Shown here: in pieces, positions 31,170 through 40,027 of the stretch | Position numbering within the stretch: position 1 is the first letter of the stretch | How the letters are laid out: every line of letters starts with the position of its first letter | From: Deltaproteobacteria bacterium | GTDB lineage: Bacteria > Myxococcota_A > Polyangia > Nannocystales > Nannocystaceae | Assembly: GCA_016709225.1 (NCBI GenBank) | Contig: JADJEE010000002.1 | Span: 806,001 to 870,000, forward strand | DNA: 64,000 bases | Reading direction: 5' to 3' | The notes under the pieces: generated by a model | Told to the model about the DNA's origin: nothing | What the model saw: only the letters and a program-made list of their open reading frames with translations | The model's database searches: none | Position numbers and translations under genes: made by a program

Positions 31170-34019
31170 TCACCGCTTCTGCAGCGCGAACTGGGTCTGA
31201 CCGACCAGCACGCACGAACCGTAGTCGACCCGATCGCCGTTGCGCAGTCGCAGGTAGGTGCCGTTGCTGCTGTCGAGGTCCTCGACGAAGACCCCGTTCT
31301 GATCGCAGCCGAAGCGGCAGTGCGTGCTCGACACGAAGGTGTCGTCCGGCAGCGTCACGTCGCCGAGCTCGCGGCCGAGCATGATGCCGCCGCCGCCGAG
31401 CGGGATCGCGTTGGTGGTGCCGTCGGGCGCGTAGTGGATCGTCAGCCGCCCCCAGGGCCCGCCGGCGGTGTCGTCATCACCGCGATCATAGGCCAGCAGC
31501 GACTGCCCGACCCGCAGCTGATCGCCGTCGCGCAGGCGCGCGCGCCCACGCACGCGCAGGAACACGGCGCCGGTCGGCACCAGCTCCTCGAAGCTGCAGC
31601 CGCCGTCGATCGCGAGCACGCGGACGTGGCGAGGCTCGATGAACTCGTCGTCGCCCCACGGCGCGCCAGGCTCACGGCCGAGCTCGAACGTGCTGCCGGT
31701 GGCGAGCGTGCGCTCGGCGACGGCCTCACCCTGTGCGCCCAACATCACCAGACGGACCCCCGAGGTCCGCGCGTCGCCCCGTGCGCGGGGCCCGGTCGAC
31801 TTGCCCGGCTGTGTCGACACCTCCTCCGCGGCGGGCGACGACGGCGGCAACGTCTGCCCGGTGACCGCGGGCGGCACCGCCTGCAACACGCCGGGCGGTG
31901 CGGTCGCGCCGGTCACCGCCGGCGAGGGTCCCGACCAGCCGCTGCCCGACGCGCTGGCGACCAGCTGCGCCGCCTCGAGCGGCTGCATCGCGATCGTGGC
32001 CGCGTCGTCGTCGTCCTCGTCGGGATCCTCGGCGACGCTCGCGAGTGACTCGGCCGGCGGCGAGGTGCCGGGCACCAACGTGCTGCCCGGCGGCGGAGCG
32101 CCCCCGAACGGAGCGGGCGTGGGCGGACGCCCGGCGGTGTCGGGCACGATCGTCGTGCGCGGCAGCGTCGGCCCGGTGTCGGTGTGCGTGGCCTCGTCGG
32201 CATCGTCGCCACGCCACGGTGCGGGCGGCGAGGGCATGCGCGCGATGACGGTGCCTTCGAAGGTGGCCTCGGGCGGCGCATGGTCCATGGTGAGGGTCGC
32301 GTCGACGTCGCCGCTCGGCGCGTCGTCGAACACCGGCGGACGCGGCGGAGCCTTGGAGATCACCGTGCGATCCTGCGGCTCGAACGCGAGATCGACGACG
32401 GTCTCCCCGACGTCGTCGACGTCCTGCTCGCGCACGTCGTCGAGGCGCACCCCCGCCGAGGTCGACAGCGACGCGGGATCGTCGGGCATCTCGGCGTCGA
32501 CGTCGAACTCGAGCGTCTCGGCCGCGGAGTCCGAAGCGGAGATCGACGGGCGCGACAGCGGCGACACCGGCTCGAGCTCGGAGGGATCGGGCAGTCGCAC
32601 GGTCCGCTTGCCGGCGGCGCCGGGCGGCGATGCGGGGGCCGAGCTCGTCACCGGCGTGTCGGTGGCGACCGCCGGGCTCGGCAACGTGAGCCCCCGTGGC
32701 GGCACGCGGGGACCACCGCGCAACGACGTGGCCGCGACCGACGGCGGCGGAGCCACGGCACCCGACGGCGGCGAAGCCACGGCACCCGGCGGCGCCGAAG
32801 GTGGCGGGGCCACGACCGTCATCGACGCCGGCGAGGGCGACACGGGGTCCGGCGAAGGTGGCGGGGCCACGACCGTCATCGACGCCGGTGAGGGCGATGG
32901 CCCGCTGGGCGCGGCCGCGCTCGGCGGCGCGACGGGCCGCGGGGTCTCGCGCAGCACCGGCAGTGTCGGCTCGAGCGCGACGTTGGGATCCTGCGGCGCA
33001 GGCCCGGACACCGACTCGGTGCGCACCGTGATCTGCTGCTCGCGTCGCTTTCGCACCGCATCGTCGCCGCCGTCGTCCGCGGGATCGCCGAGCCGCTTGG
33101 CCCCCTCGACGCGCTCGAGATCGGGATGCGCGCCGAAGCGCTGACGCAGCGCCGCGAGCATCGCGTTGGCCTCGTCCTCGAAGCCCTGCAGCACCAAGAA
33201 GCGCACCTCGGCCAGCTCGTCGGTGATGTCGGGCCAGCCCTCGGGTGCGGCCAACAGCTCGACGCTCGAGCGACGACGCGGTGCGACCGGCGGCACCGCC
33301 TCGGGCGCGGCGGTGGTCGACGACGCTGCGGCGGTCGCGGCCGGCTGCACCGCAGGTGCGCCGGTCGGCACGACCGTGCTCGGACGCGGCGCGGGCGGGG
33401 GTGCAGCCACGGTCGGCGTCTTGCCGGTGTTGGCGCGCGGCGAAGCTGTGGCCGCCGTCGCGGCTTGGGGCATCGCGCCCACCGCCGGCGTCGCGCCGGT
33501 CGCCGGCTTGGCCGCCGCGGTGGGCTTCGCCGACGTCGTCGGCCTGCTCGGCGCTGCGGCGCTGGGCTTCGCGGGCGCTGCGGGGGATGGCTTCGCAGCC
33601 GGCGTCTCGCCGGTGCCGTTGCGCTTGAGCGACGCGGGCGGACGCGGCGGCTCGCCGAGCGGTTTGCCGGCCGCGGGCGTGCGCGTCGACGACGGCGTGC
33701 GCGAGCTGCTCGGCGGTGCCGTGCGCGTGGGCGAGGTCCGCGGTGGGGTGGCGGACGCGTCGGCGCTCGCGGGCGTCGCGGTGCTGCTGCCGCTGCGCGC
33801 GGGTGCGGTCCTCACCACGCCGCGATGCGGCTCGGAGGCGCCACACTCGACGCAGAAGCGAATCCCGGTCGGGACCACCACGCCGCACTCGCGGCACGGC
33901 CCCTCCTTCGGGGGCTCGCGCAGGCGATTCCCACAGTTCGCGCAGAAGTTGTCGGTCGGCCGGTGTTCGGCGCCACAGCTCGAGCAAGACGACGGTTCGG
34001 CCACTGCGCCGGCGACCAT
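31170..34019 (-). CDS. Zinc-ribbon protein with two C-terminal FHA domains
   Basis: A 949-aa protein from the ATG at 34019. The first 60 residues are two zinc ribbons, CSSCGAEHRPTDNFCANCG (12-30) and CRECG...CVECG (42-60). A disordered Ala/Pro/Thr/Ser region follows, then a small helical module (DITDELAEVRFLVLQGFEDE, about 280-330) and another long Pro/Ser/Asp-rich tract. Two FHA domains close the protein: about 756-846 (FELGREPG, EPRHVRVLAI) and about 857-949 (IMLGRELG, STHCRFGCDQ, DLDSSNGTYL). FHA domains bind phosphothreonine peptides. The kinase gene lies 70 bp upstream on the same strand, making it a likely partner or substrate. Confidence 0.85.
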   Translation of the reverse strand: MVAGAVAEPSSCSSCGAEHRPTDNFCANCGNRLREPPKEGPCRECGVVVPTGIRFCVECGASEPHRGVVRTAPARSGSSTATPASADASATPPRTSPTRTAPPSSSRTPSSTRTPAAGKPLGEPPRPPASLKRNGTGETPAAKPSPAAPAKPSAAAPSRPTTSAKPTAAAKPATGATPAVGAMPQAATAATASPRANTGKTPTVAAPPPAPRPSTVVPTGAPAVQPAATAAASSTTAAPEAVPPVAPRRRSSVELLAAPEGWPDITDELAEVRFLVLQGFEDEANAMLAALRQRFGAHPDLERVEGAKRLGDPADDGGDDAVRKRREQQITVRTESVSGPAPQDPNVALEPTLPVLRETPRPVAPPSAAAPSGPSPSPASMTVVAPPPSPDPVSPSPASMTVVAPPPSAPPGAVASPPSGAVAPPPSVAATSLRGGPRVPPRGLTLPSPAVATDTPVTSSAPASPPGAAGKRTVRLPDPSELEPVSPLSRPSISASDSAAETLEFDVDAEMPDDPASLSTSAGVRLDDVREQDVDDVGETVVDLAFEPQDRTVISKAPPRPPVFDDAPSGDVDATLTMDHAPPEATFEGTVIARMPSPPAPWRGDDADEATHTDTGPTLPRTTIVPDTAGRPPTPAPFGGAPPPGSTLVPGTSPPAESLASVAEDPDEDDDDAATIAMQPLEAAQLVASASGSGWSGPSPAVTGATAPPGVLQAVPPAVTGQTLPPSSPAAEEVSTQPGKSTGPRARGDARTSGVRLVMLGAQGEAVAERTLATGSTFELGREPGAPWGDDEFIEPRHVRVLAIDGGCSFEELVPTGAVFLRVRGRARLRDGDQLRVGQSLLAYDRGDDDTAGGPWGRLTIHYAPDGTTNAIPLGGGGIMLGRELGDVTLPDDTFVSSTHCRFGCDQNGVFVEDLDSSNGTYLRLRNGDRVDYGSCVLVGQTQFALQKR
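32797..32898. repeat. 57-bp in-frame tandem repeat within the FHA gene
   Basis: The sequence from 32797 is repeated with an offset of exactly 57 bp from 32854, with nearly every base identical over the first 44 bases. In protein it duplicates a 19-residue SPSPASMTVVAPPPS-type unit in the disordered linker. It looks like a recent slippage duplication. Confidence 0.75.
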
Positions 34020-34089
34020 ACCGCGGTCGCGGGATGATCGCGACCATCGGCCGAGGCGGCCGACGGTGCGCGATCCATCGGCCCTTTCA

Positions 34090-35052
34090 TCACACCACGC
34101 GTGGCGACGGCAGCGGCCGACCAGCGGCTGCGGCCAGCTGCTCGAGACCTGCGCGCATCGCCGCCGCGTCGGCGAAGCGGCCCTCGACCTCGACCGCGCA
34201 GGCCTGGTCCAGGAATGCGTCGAACGCCTCCGCGAAGGCACGCGGCAGCCCCCCGGGCAGCGCCGAGCTCGGCCGCCACGGCAGCCCGCGACGATGCCCC
34301 TCGAGCAACGCGGACACCGGCGCCTGGAACAACGCGAAGAAGGGATGGTGCCCGGTCGCGGCCTGCACCAGCGACAAGCCCAGGGCGTAGAGGTCGGCCC
34401 GCGGGTCGAGCGGGCCACCCAGCACGGTCTGCTCCGGCGCCATGTAGCGCGGATCGCCGATGAGCTGGGTGTCGACCGGCTCGGGACCCGCGAGCACCCG
34501 TGCGATGCCGAAGTCGATCAGCTTGACGACGAAGCCGGCGCGCGTGGGCGTGCGCGCGAGGAAGAGATTGTACGGCTTGATGTCGCGGTGCAGCACCCGC
34601 TGGCCGTGCACGTACTCGAGCGCATCGAGGGCCTGACGGAACACATCGAGCAGCACCGGCACACCGAGCCGTCCATGGGCCTCGAGCAGGGCCCCGAGGT
34701 CGTGCCCATGCAGCAGCTCCATCGCCATCCAGTCGTCACCGTCGGCGAGTCGCGTGCCGGCATCGAACACGCGCGTGAGGTTGGCGTGATCGAAGCTCGC
34801 GCCCAGACGCGCCTCGCGACGGAACCGGCGGCGGTAGTCGACCGGCACGTCGCGCTTGAGGAACTTGATCGCGACCTCGCGCTCCAGCGCCTCGTCGGTC
34901 GCGCGCCAGATGGTGCCCATGCCACCCTCGCCGATGCGCTCGCGCAGGCGATAGCGACGCGCTTGCTCGATGCACAACCCCTCGCGTGGCAGCCCCCGGG
35001 CCGGGGGATCGGGCGCGGGCGGCAGCAGGGCCAACACGGTGCGGTCGGACAT
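34090..35052 (-). CDS. Soluble Ser/Thr protein kinase
   Basis: A 320-aa protein from the ATG at 35052. It has a complete kinase domain: glycine-rich loop GEGGMG (41-46), K63, E80, catalytic loop HRDIKPYN (155-162), DFG (180-182) and APEQ (205-208). There is no transmembrane helix or extra sensor domain, so it is cytoplasmic and probably activated through partners. The C-terminal lobe ends in EVEGRFADAAAMRAGLEQL. It is upstream of the zinc-ribbon/FHA gene on the same strand and divergent from the endonuclease III gene. The FHA protein is a plausible phosphothreonine reader for it. Confidence 0.9.
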   Translation of the reverse strand: MSDRTVLALLPPAPDPPARGLPREGLCIEQARRYRLRERIGEGGMGTIWRATDEALEREVAIKFLKRDVPVDYRRRFRREARLGASFDHANLTRVFDAGTRLADGDDWMAMELLHGHDLGALLEAHGRLGVPVLLDVFRQALDALEYVHGQRVLHRDIKPYNLFLARTPTRAGFVVKLIDFGIARVLAGPEPVDTQLIGDPRYMAPEQTVLGGPLDPRADLYALGLSLVQAATGHHPFFALFQAPVSALLEGHRRGLPWRPSSALPGGLPRAFAEAFDAFLDQACAVEVEGRFADAAAMRAGLEQLAAAAGRPLPSPRVV

Positions 35053-35199
35053 CGTCGTTCTGGTGACTTCTTGCCGATCGCGTGCGACCCCGACCACCCA
35101 CGACATGGGCCCGCCGCGCGTGGGTGCGGCCGTGCGCGGGACACCAACGCCGGCCCGATCGCCACCGCCAAAGCGCCCCTGCTACCCTCGCGCACGGCG

Positions 35200-35904
35200 A
35201 TGCGAAACTCCCCTGCTCACCCCCGCGCGGCGATCTCCGCCCGCGTGCGCCGCATCGGTCGCATCCTCGACCGCCTGCACCCGCAGCCCGCGATCCCGCT
35301 CGATCACGGCGATCCTTTCCAGCTGCTGGTCGCGGTCCTGCTCAGCGCACAGACCACCGATCGCGCGGTCAACCAGGTCACGCCGGGGTTGTTCGCGGTG
35401 GCCCCGACGCCGCAGGCGATGGCCGCGATGACGCCGGCGAAGATCCTCGCCCACATCCGCAGCATCGGGCTCGCACCGACCAAGGCCAAGCACCTGCACG
35501 CGACGGCGCGGCTGTTGATCGAGCGCCACGGCGGCGTGGTCCCGGCCGACGCCGACGCGCTCGAGGCCTTGCCCGGCGTGGGCCACAAGACCGCGAGCGT
35601 GGTGCTGGTGCAGGCGTTCGGCGTGCCGGCGTTCCCGGTCGACACGCACATCCATCGCCTCGCGGCGCGCTGGGGCCTGTCCGACGGACGCAACGTCGTG
35701 CAGACCGAGCGTGACCTGCGGGCCGCGTTCCCGCGCGCGCAGTGGGGCAAGCGCCACCTGCAGATGATCTACTTTGGTCGCGCGCACTGCCCCGCGCGTG
35801 GCCACGACGCCGCCGCGTGTCCGATCTGCAGCTGGATCACGCCGGCCCCGGCGAGCATCGACGAGGCCGCGCCGCGCCGCGCGGGTGCGCCCGCGATCGG
35901 GTAG
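35200..35904 (+). CDS. nth: Endonuclease III (DNA glycosylase/AP lyase)
   Basis: A 234-aa protein starting at the ATG at 35200. The helix-hairpin-helix is LPGVGHKTASVV, containing the catalytic lysine, and the catalytic aspartate lies in FPVDTHIHRLAARWG. The N-terminal LLVAVLLSAQTTDRAVN segment is diagnostic. It removes oxidised pyrimidines and cleaves the abasic site. The usual C-terminal 4Fe-4S loop (C-x6-C-x2-C-x5-C) is altered: HCPARGHDAAACPICSW has three cysteines with C-x9-C-x2-C spacing and no fourth cysteine before the end. The iron-sulfur cluster may be absent or differently ligated. Confidence 0.9.
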   Translation: MRNSPAHPRAAISARVRRIGRILDRLHPQPAIPLDHGDPFQLLVAVLLSAQTTDRAVNQVTPGLFAVAPTPQAMAAMTPAKILAHIRSIGLAPTKAKHLHATARLLIERHGGVVPADADALEALPGVGHKTASVVLVQAFGVPAFPVDTHIHRLAARWGLSDGRNVVQTERDLRAAFPRAQWGKRHLQMIYFGRAHCPARGHDAAACPICSWITPAPASIDEAAPRRAGAPAIG

Positions 35905-35915
35905 GCTGCGCCGAC

Positions 35916-36761
35916 ATGCGCGGCGACTGGCCCTCTCTCACCGCCATGGCGGTGGCCTTCGGGCGTGGTGTCGGCACCACTGCCCACGTCCTCGATCCAC
36001 TCGCCGCCCAGCTGCTGCCGGGGCCGATGGGGGCCGCGCTCGCGCTCACGCACGGCGCGGTCGGCCGCACGCTCGCCCGCGCGGTGACCCTCGGCATGGT
36101 CGATCACGTGTGCCTGCGGACCGCGGCGATCGATGCCGCCGTGCTGGCCGCGAAGGACGACGGCTGCCGCCAGCTGGTGGTGCTCGGGGCCGGCCTCGAC
36201 GCACGCGCATGGCGGATGGATGCACTGCACGACGTCGACGTCTTCGAGGTCGATCACCCCGCGACGCAGGCGGCCAAGCGCGCGCGCGTGGGCACGAGCA
36301 GGCCCTGTGCGGCGTCGGTGCGCTTCGTCGCCGTCGACTTCGAGCGTGAGCGTCTCGACACCCGACTCGTCGACGAAGGCCACGACGCGGCCGTGCCCAC
36401 CGCGTGGATCTGGGAGGGCGTCACGCCCTACCTCCACCCCGCGGCGATCCACGCCACGCTCGCCGACATCGGCGCGCGCTCGGCCGCCGGCAGCCACTTG
36501 ATGATGACCTACGCGGTGCCCGAGCTGGTGCTGCTGCCGATCCCCGGCGCTCGCTCGATCACGCGGCTGGCGTTCCGCGGGCTCGGCGAGGCGCTGCATG
36601 GCGCGATGACCCCGACCACCGCCGCCCAGGCGGTGCTCGCCGTCGGTCTGCGTCCGATCGCCGACGGCGACGCGCGCAGCTGGGCCGAGCACGCCCACGG
36701 TTCGGCGACGTTGGCTCGCCCATTCCGCGCCGAGCGATTGCTGGTCGCGGTCGCGGACTAG
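35916..36761 (+). CDS. Class I SAM-dependent methyltransferase (PPM/LCMT-like)
   Basis: A 281-aa protein starting at the ATG at 35916. The SAM-binding segment is QLVVLGAGLDARAWRM, which is the motif of the leucine-carboxyl/polyketide O-methyltransferase-like group (TIGR00027 type). The following acidic strand is DVFEVDHPATQAAKR, and AWIWEGVTPYLHPAAI is the characteristic post-motif. The N-terminal part is helical (GPMGAALALTHGAVGRTL). The product is unknown; the family often methylates carboxyl or hydroxyl groups of metabolites. It follows nth by 11 bp and may be co-transcribed. Its stop codon overlaps the opposite-strand stop of the cytochrome gene. Confidence 0.8.
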   Translation: MRGDWPSLTAMAVAFGRGVGTTAHVLDPLAAQLLPGPMGAALALTHGAVGRTLARAVTLGMVDHVCLRTAAIDAAVLAAKDDGCRQLVVLGAGLDARAWRMDALHDVDVFEVDHPATQAAKRARVGTSRPCAASVRFVAVDFERERLDTRLVDEGHDAAVPTAWIWEGVTPYLHPAAIHATLADIGARSAAGSHLMMTYAVPELVLLPIPGARSITRLAFRGLGEALHGAMTPTTAAQAVLAVGLRPIADGDARSWAEHAHGSATLARPFRAERLLVAVAD

Positions 36762-38344
36762 AGCGTCTTCAAGTACTCGAGCACCGCGCGACGCTCATCG
36801 TCGCTCAGGTGGTCGCCGAAGTCGTGGCCACCGTTGCCGTGGCCCTGCTTGGTGGTGTCGTAGATGTGCTTGCGGACCTCGGGTGGCGCGTCGTCCCACC
36901 CGGTCGAAGGTGTGAACCAAGGCCAGCCGAGCGCGAGCTCGTCGAAGTTGCGGGTGTCGTGGTCGACGCGCTGCCACTGCGTGGGCCGGGCCGCGCTGTC
37001 GAGCACCAGCGCCAGACTCGGCACCGAGCCGTTGTGCAGGTACGGCGCAGTGGCCCAGATGCCGTCGAGCGGCGGTGCGACGTAGCCGACCACCGGATCG
37101 TCGACCACCAGCTGGGTGACCGCGCCGTAGATCGAGCCGTTGAACCAATCGACGAGCGGGGTGCTCGCGGCGTACTCGGCGATCAGCGGATCGGTGCCGA
37201 CGAAATCGACATCGAAGATGAGGTTGGGATAGGTGTCGTCGTCGTCGCTGCCGGCGTCGCCGTAGGTGCCGTGGCAGCCCGCGCAGTTGGCGGTGAAGAC
37301 CTCGGCGCCGGCGTCGGCCAGACTGGCGTCGATGGCGAACGGGTACACCGGTGCCTCGATGGTGGCGATGAACGCACGCACGTCGTCGAAGTAGTCGAGG
37401 ATGGCCTCGGCCTCGTCGATGGTGTCGGTGCACAGCGACGACGCGAACATCATCGTGCCGCGGTGGTCCCCGCGCGCCATGCCGTTGTAGAAGAGCCCGT
37501 GCTTCTTCTTGGTGCGCCACCACGGCGGCGTGTCGACCGGCGCGACCAGGTCGGGCACCTCGGCCAGCGGTGCGTCGCTCCACGCCAGCGTGTCGCGATC
37601 GCGATGGGCGGCCAACACCGCCGCGACCTCGTCGGCGGGGTTGGTGCCGACGGTGTGCATCACGATCTCGGGGCCCAGCACCTGGTAGCGCTGGGCGAAG
37701 CGCAGCAACTCCTCGATGCCGGGGATGTCGATCTGCGGCACCGGGAGCCCGGCCAACGTGGCGCCGGCATTGCCGGTGTAGTCGACGTCGGCGCTGCCGA
37801 GCCCGAGCACGAGCTCGCCATCGAAGCGACCGACGTGGCACTCGAGACAATTGAGCGATGTGATCTCGACGCCCGCCGCGTTGGTGTGGACGGTCCAGTT
37901 GTACGGCACCATCGCGTTGGCGCCGGTGCGGCCGGGCAGCGGTGGCTCCGAGGCCATGCCGCCGAGGAACGGCTGCAGCAACGGGAACACCACCCACGGG
38001 ATGCCGCACGAGACGTAGCCGTTCTCGAGCAACGCAGCCCGCCCCGCCGCGGCATCGCCGTCCACCGGCGGCCCGGGGGGAATCGGGTGGCCCTGCGCCC
38101 ACGGTGCCCACGGCGTGCCCGCATCGACGCCGCCGCCGAGATCGCCCGGCGGCCGCGGCTGCGTGCCGCTGCTGCCGTCGGCTCCTTCGGCGCCGTCGAC
38201 GGTGCCGCGGCTGGTCGTCGACGCGGCGGTGCTGCCGTCACCCGCGGGAACACCTGCGCTGTCGAAGGCGCACGCGCACGCCGACGCGCACGCGGCCAAG
38301 CCCCACCGTCGCACCCTTCGAACCACGCTTGCCGCTACCGCCAC
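36758..38344 (-). CDS. Di-haem cytochrome c, RoxA/peroxidase-like
   Basis: Up to 528 aa from the GTG at 38344; GTG 38326 is an equally good start closer to the signal (RRVRRWGLAACASACAC). A Ser/Thr/Gly/Asp linker follows the signal. Two haem motifs are present, CLECH (166-170) and CAGCH (354-358). The segment PLDGIWATAPYLHNGSVPSL near residue 425-445 is characteristic of the MauG/di-haem peroxidase superfamily and, from memory, of the RoxA/RoxB oxygenases that cleave polyisoprene. The protein is shorter than RoxA as I recall it (about 680 aa). It is exported. Peroxidase, oxygenase or electron carrier are all possible. Its stop overlaps the methyltransferase stop. Confidence 0.7.
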   Translation of the reverse strand: MAVAASVVRRVRRWGLAACASACACAFDSAGVPAGDGSTAASTTSRGTVDGAEGADGSSGTQPRPPGDLGGGVDAGTPWAPWAQGHPIPPGPPVDGDAAAGRAALLENGYVSCGIPWVVFPLLQPFLGGMASEPPLPGRTGANAMVPYNWTVHTNAAGVEITSLNCLECHVGRFDGELVLGLGSADVDYTGNAGATLAGLPVPQIDIPGIEELLRFAQRYQVLGPEIVMHTVGTNPADEVAAVLAAHRDRDTLAWSDAPLAEVPDLVAPVDTPPWWRTKKKHGLFYNGMARGDHRGTMMFASSLCTDTIDEAEAILDYFDDVRAFIATIEAPVYPFAIDASLADAGAEVFTANCAGCHGTYGDAGSDDDDTYPNLIFDVDFVGTDPLIAEYAASTPLVDWFNGSIYGAVTQLVVDDPVVGYVAPPLDGIWATAPYLHNGSVPSLALVLDSAARPTQWQRVDHDTRNFDELALGWPWFTPSTGWDDAPPEVRKHIYDTTKQGHGNGGHDFGDHLSDDERRAVLEYLKTL

Positions 38345-38478
38345 CGCCGGCCCCCTGCCCTCACGCCCGCAGCGAGGCTACCTCCAATCCACACGGCATG
38401 GCAGCCGAGGTCGGCAGGCGCGTCGACCCGTGTCGCGTTGCGGGCCTTCGCCGCGGACTGCTAGGCTGCGAAGCGTCC

Positions 38479-38997
38479 GTGCAAGACGCCCGTCCGCTCT
38501 GGGAGCAGGCCCGACAGCTCGGGCGCGCGGCGTTCATCGCCCGGCACGCCCGTTGGTTCCTGCTCAAGCACGCCAACACCGGCAGCGCCACCGAGGCCGC
38601 TCGGTTCGAGTACCACACCGTCGCGGTGCGCACCGACGAGCTCGAGGCCAGCGACCCCTACCCGGGCGAGTGGCGCGTGGTCGAGGTCGGCAAGCGCCCC
38701 GGCAATCCGTTCCCGGAGCGCATCAGCGTCGGGCGGGCCAACAACTGCGACGTCGTGCTGCGGTTCCCGTTCGTGTCGAAGCTGCACGCGCACTTCGTCG
38801 ACGGCGACGGTGCGGCGCTCAAGCTCGCCGATCATCGGTCGGCCAACGGCACCACCGTCGCCGGCAAGCCCCTACCGGCCGGCGACGCCCTCGCGGTGCA
38901 CAGCGGCGACTGGATCGCGTTCGGCCCGCTGCGCCTTCAGCTGCTCGACACCAGCGATCTGTACGACGCGCTGATGCGGGCCTACCCCGACGCGTGA
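38479..38997 (+). CDS. FHA-domain protein
   Basis: About 172 aa from the GTG at 38479; ATG 38398 is in frame and would add 27 residues. Residues 70-160 form an FHA domain: ISVGRANNCDVVLRFPFVSK, LHAHFV and DHRSANGTTVAGKPL, which contains the GR, S/H and NG signature positions. The N-terminal part is a helix-rich extension (ARPLWEQARQLGRAAFIARH) ending in a short beta segment. It should bind phosphothreonine peptides in the cytoplasm. The PP2C phosphatase gene follows 235 bp downstream on the same strand. It may act with the kinases in this region. Confidence 0.8.
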   Translation: MQDARPLWEQARQLGRAAFIARHARWFLLKHANTGSATEAARFEYHTVAVRTDELEASDPYPGEWRVVEVGKRPGNPFPERISVGRANNCDVVLRFPFVSKLHAHFVDGDGAALKLADHRSANGTTVAGKPLPAGDALAVHSGDWIAFGPLRLQLLDTSDLYDALMRAYPDA

Positions 38998-39232
38998 GCG
39001 CACGCCCCGAAGCGGGGCCGCTGCGGGGTCCGGACCCGAGGTCGTCGTCGCGCGCTCGGGCGCGAACCGGCGGCGCCCCGGGCAGCCCGGCCCCTCGCGC
39101 CCGCCGCTGGCGAGGCCACGCGCGGCCGGGTGCGGCGCAGCCTCGGCATCGCCCCGGCGGGCCGACGAACTTTGGCGTACGCCCCCGATCGCGCTTGCGG
39201 GCCCTGCGGCCGCGGCTCTACGATGCGTCATC

Positions 39233-39997
39233 GTGCGCATCCGCTACGCAGCTCGCACCGACGTCGGTCGCAAGCGGACCCACAACGAGGACTACTTCGC
39301 GCTCATCGAAGAGGAGCGGCTGTTCCTCGTCGCCGACGGGATGGGTGGGCACGCCTCGGGTGATGTCGCGAGCAAGCTCTCGACCGAGGTCATCGGCGAG
39401 TTCTACCGCACCAGTCGTGACCCCGACGTCACGTGGCCGTATCGCTACGATCCGCAGCGGCCGTTCGCGGAGAACCGCATCCTCGCGTCGATCTGCCTCG
39501 CCAACGAGCGCATCCACGACGCCTCGATGCGCAACCGCCACCAGCGCGGCATGGGCACCACCATCGTCGCGTTCCACTTGAACGGCACCAAGGCCTACGT
39601 CGCCCACGTCGGCGACTCGCGCTGCTATCGCATCCGCAACGGCTCGATCCATGCGCTCACGCGGGATCACTCGCTGCTCGAGGACTGGAAGGACGCGCGT
39701 CCCGACCTGACCGAGCAGGAGATCCGCGACTTCCCCCACAAGAACGTCATCACGCGCGCGCTCGGCATGCGCGAGACCGTCGAGATCGATCTCAGCTGCG
39801 TGAAGGTGGAGCACGGCGACCGCTTCGTGCTGTGCTCCGACGGCCTGTCGGGCATGCTGACCGACGCCGAGATCCACGAGATCGTCGCCGGCGAGGCCGA
39901 CCCGGAGGCGGCGGTCGCCGAGTTGATCGAGCGCTCGAACGAGGCCGGTGGCGACGACAACGTCACGGCGATGCTGATCGAGTGCAGCCTGAAGTGA
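39233..39997 (+). CDS. PP2C-family protein phosphatase
   Basis: A 254-aa protein starting at the GTG at 39233. Metal-binding motifs are in place: HNED (17-20), LVADGMGGHA (32-41), VAHVGDSRCYR near 123-133, LCSDGLSGML near 200 and GGDDNVTAML near the end. It is a free-standing catalytic domain of the length typical for Stp/PrpC enzymes that reverse Ser/Thr kinase action in bacteria. It is cytoplasmic and needs Mn or Mg. The FHA gene upstream and two kinases within 10 kb give likely partners. A 30-bp gap separates it from the convergent lipoprotein gene. Confidence 0.9.
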   Translation: MRIRYAARTDVGRKRTHNEDYFALIEEERLFLVADGMGGHASGDVASKLSTEVIGEFYRTSRDPDVTWPYRYDPQRPFAENRILASICLANERIHDASMRNRHQRGMGTTIVAFHLNGTKAYVAHVGDSRCYRIRNGSIHALTRDHSLLEDWKDARPDLTEQEIRDFPHKNVITRALGMRETVEIDLSCVKVEHGDRFVLCSDGLSGMLTDAEIHEIVAGEADPEAAVAELIERSNEAGGDDNVTAMLIECSLK

Positions 39998-40007
39998 CGG
40001 GCCCCGA

Positions 40008-40023
40008 CGGCGGCTCGCCGCCG
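40008..40023. terminator. Hairpin between convergent genes
   Basis: CGGCGG/CCGCCG with a 4-base loop lies between the PP2C stop (39997) and the convergent stop at 40028. There is no U-tract, so it is only a weak candidate. Confidence 0.3.
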
Positions 40024-40027
40024 CGGG

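Noticed and set aside
36404..38464. 686-codon + strand open frame over the di-haem cytochrome gene
   Set aside because: The - frame has two CxxCH motifs and a signal; this one is a shadow.
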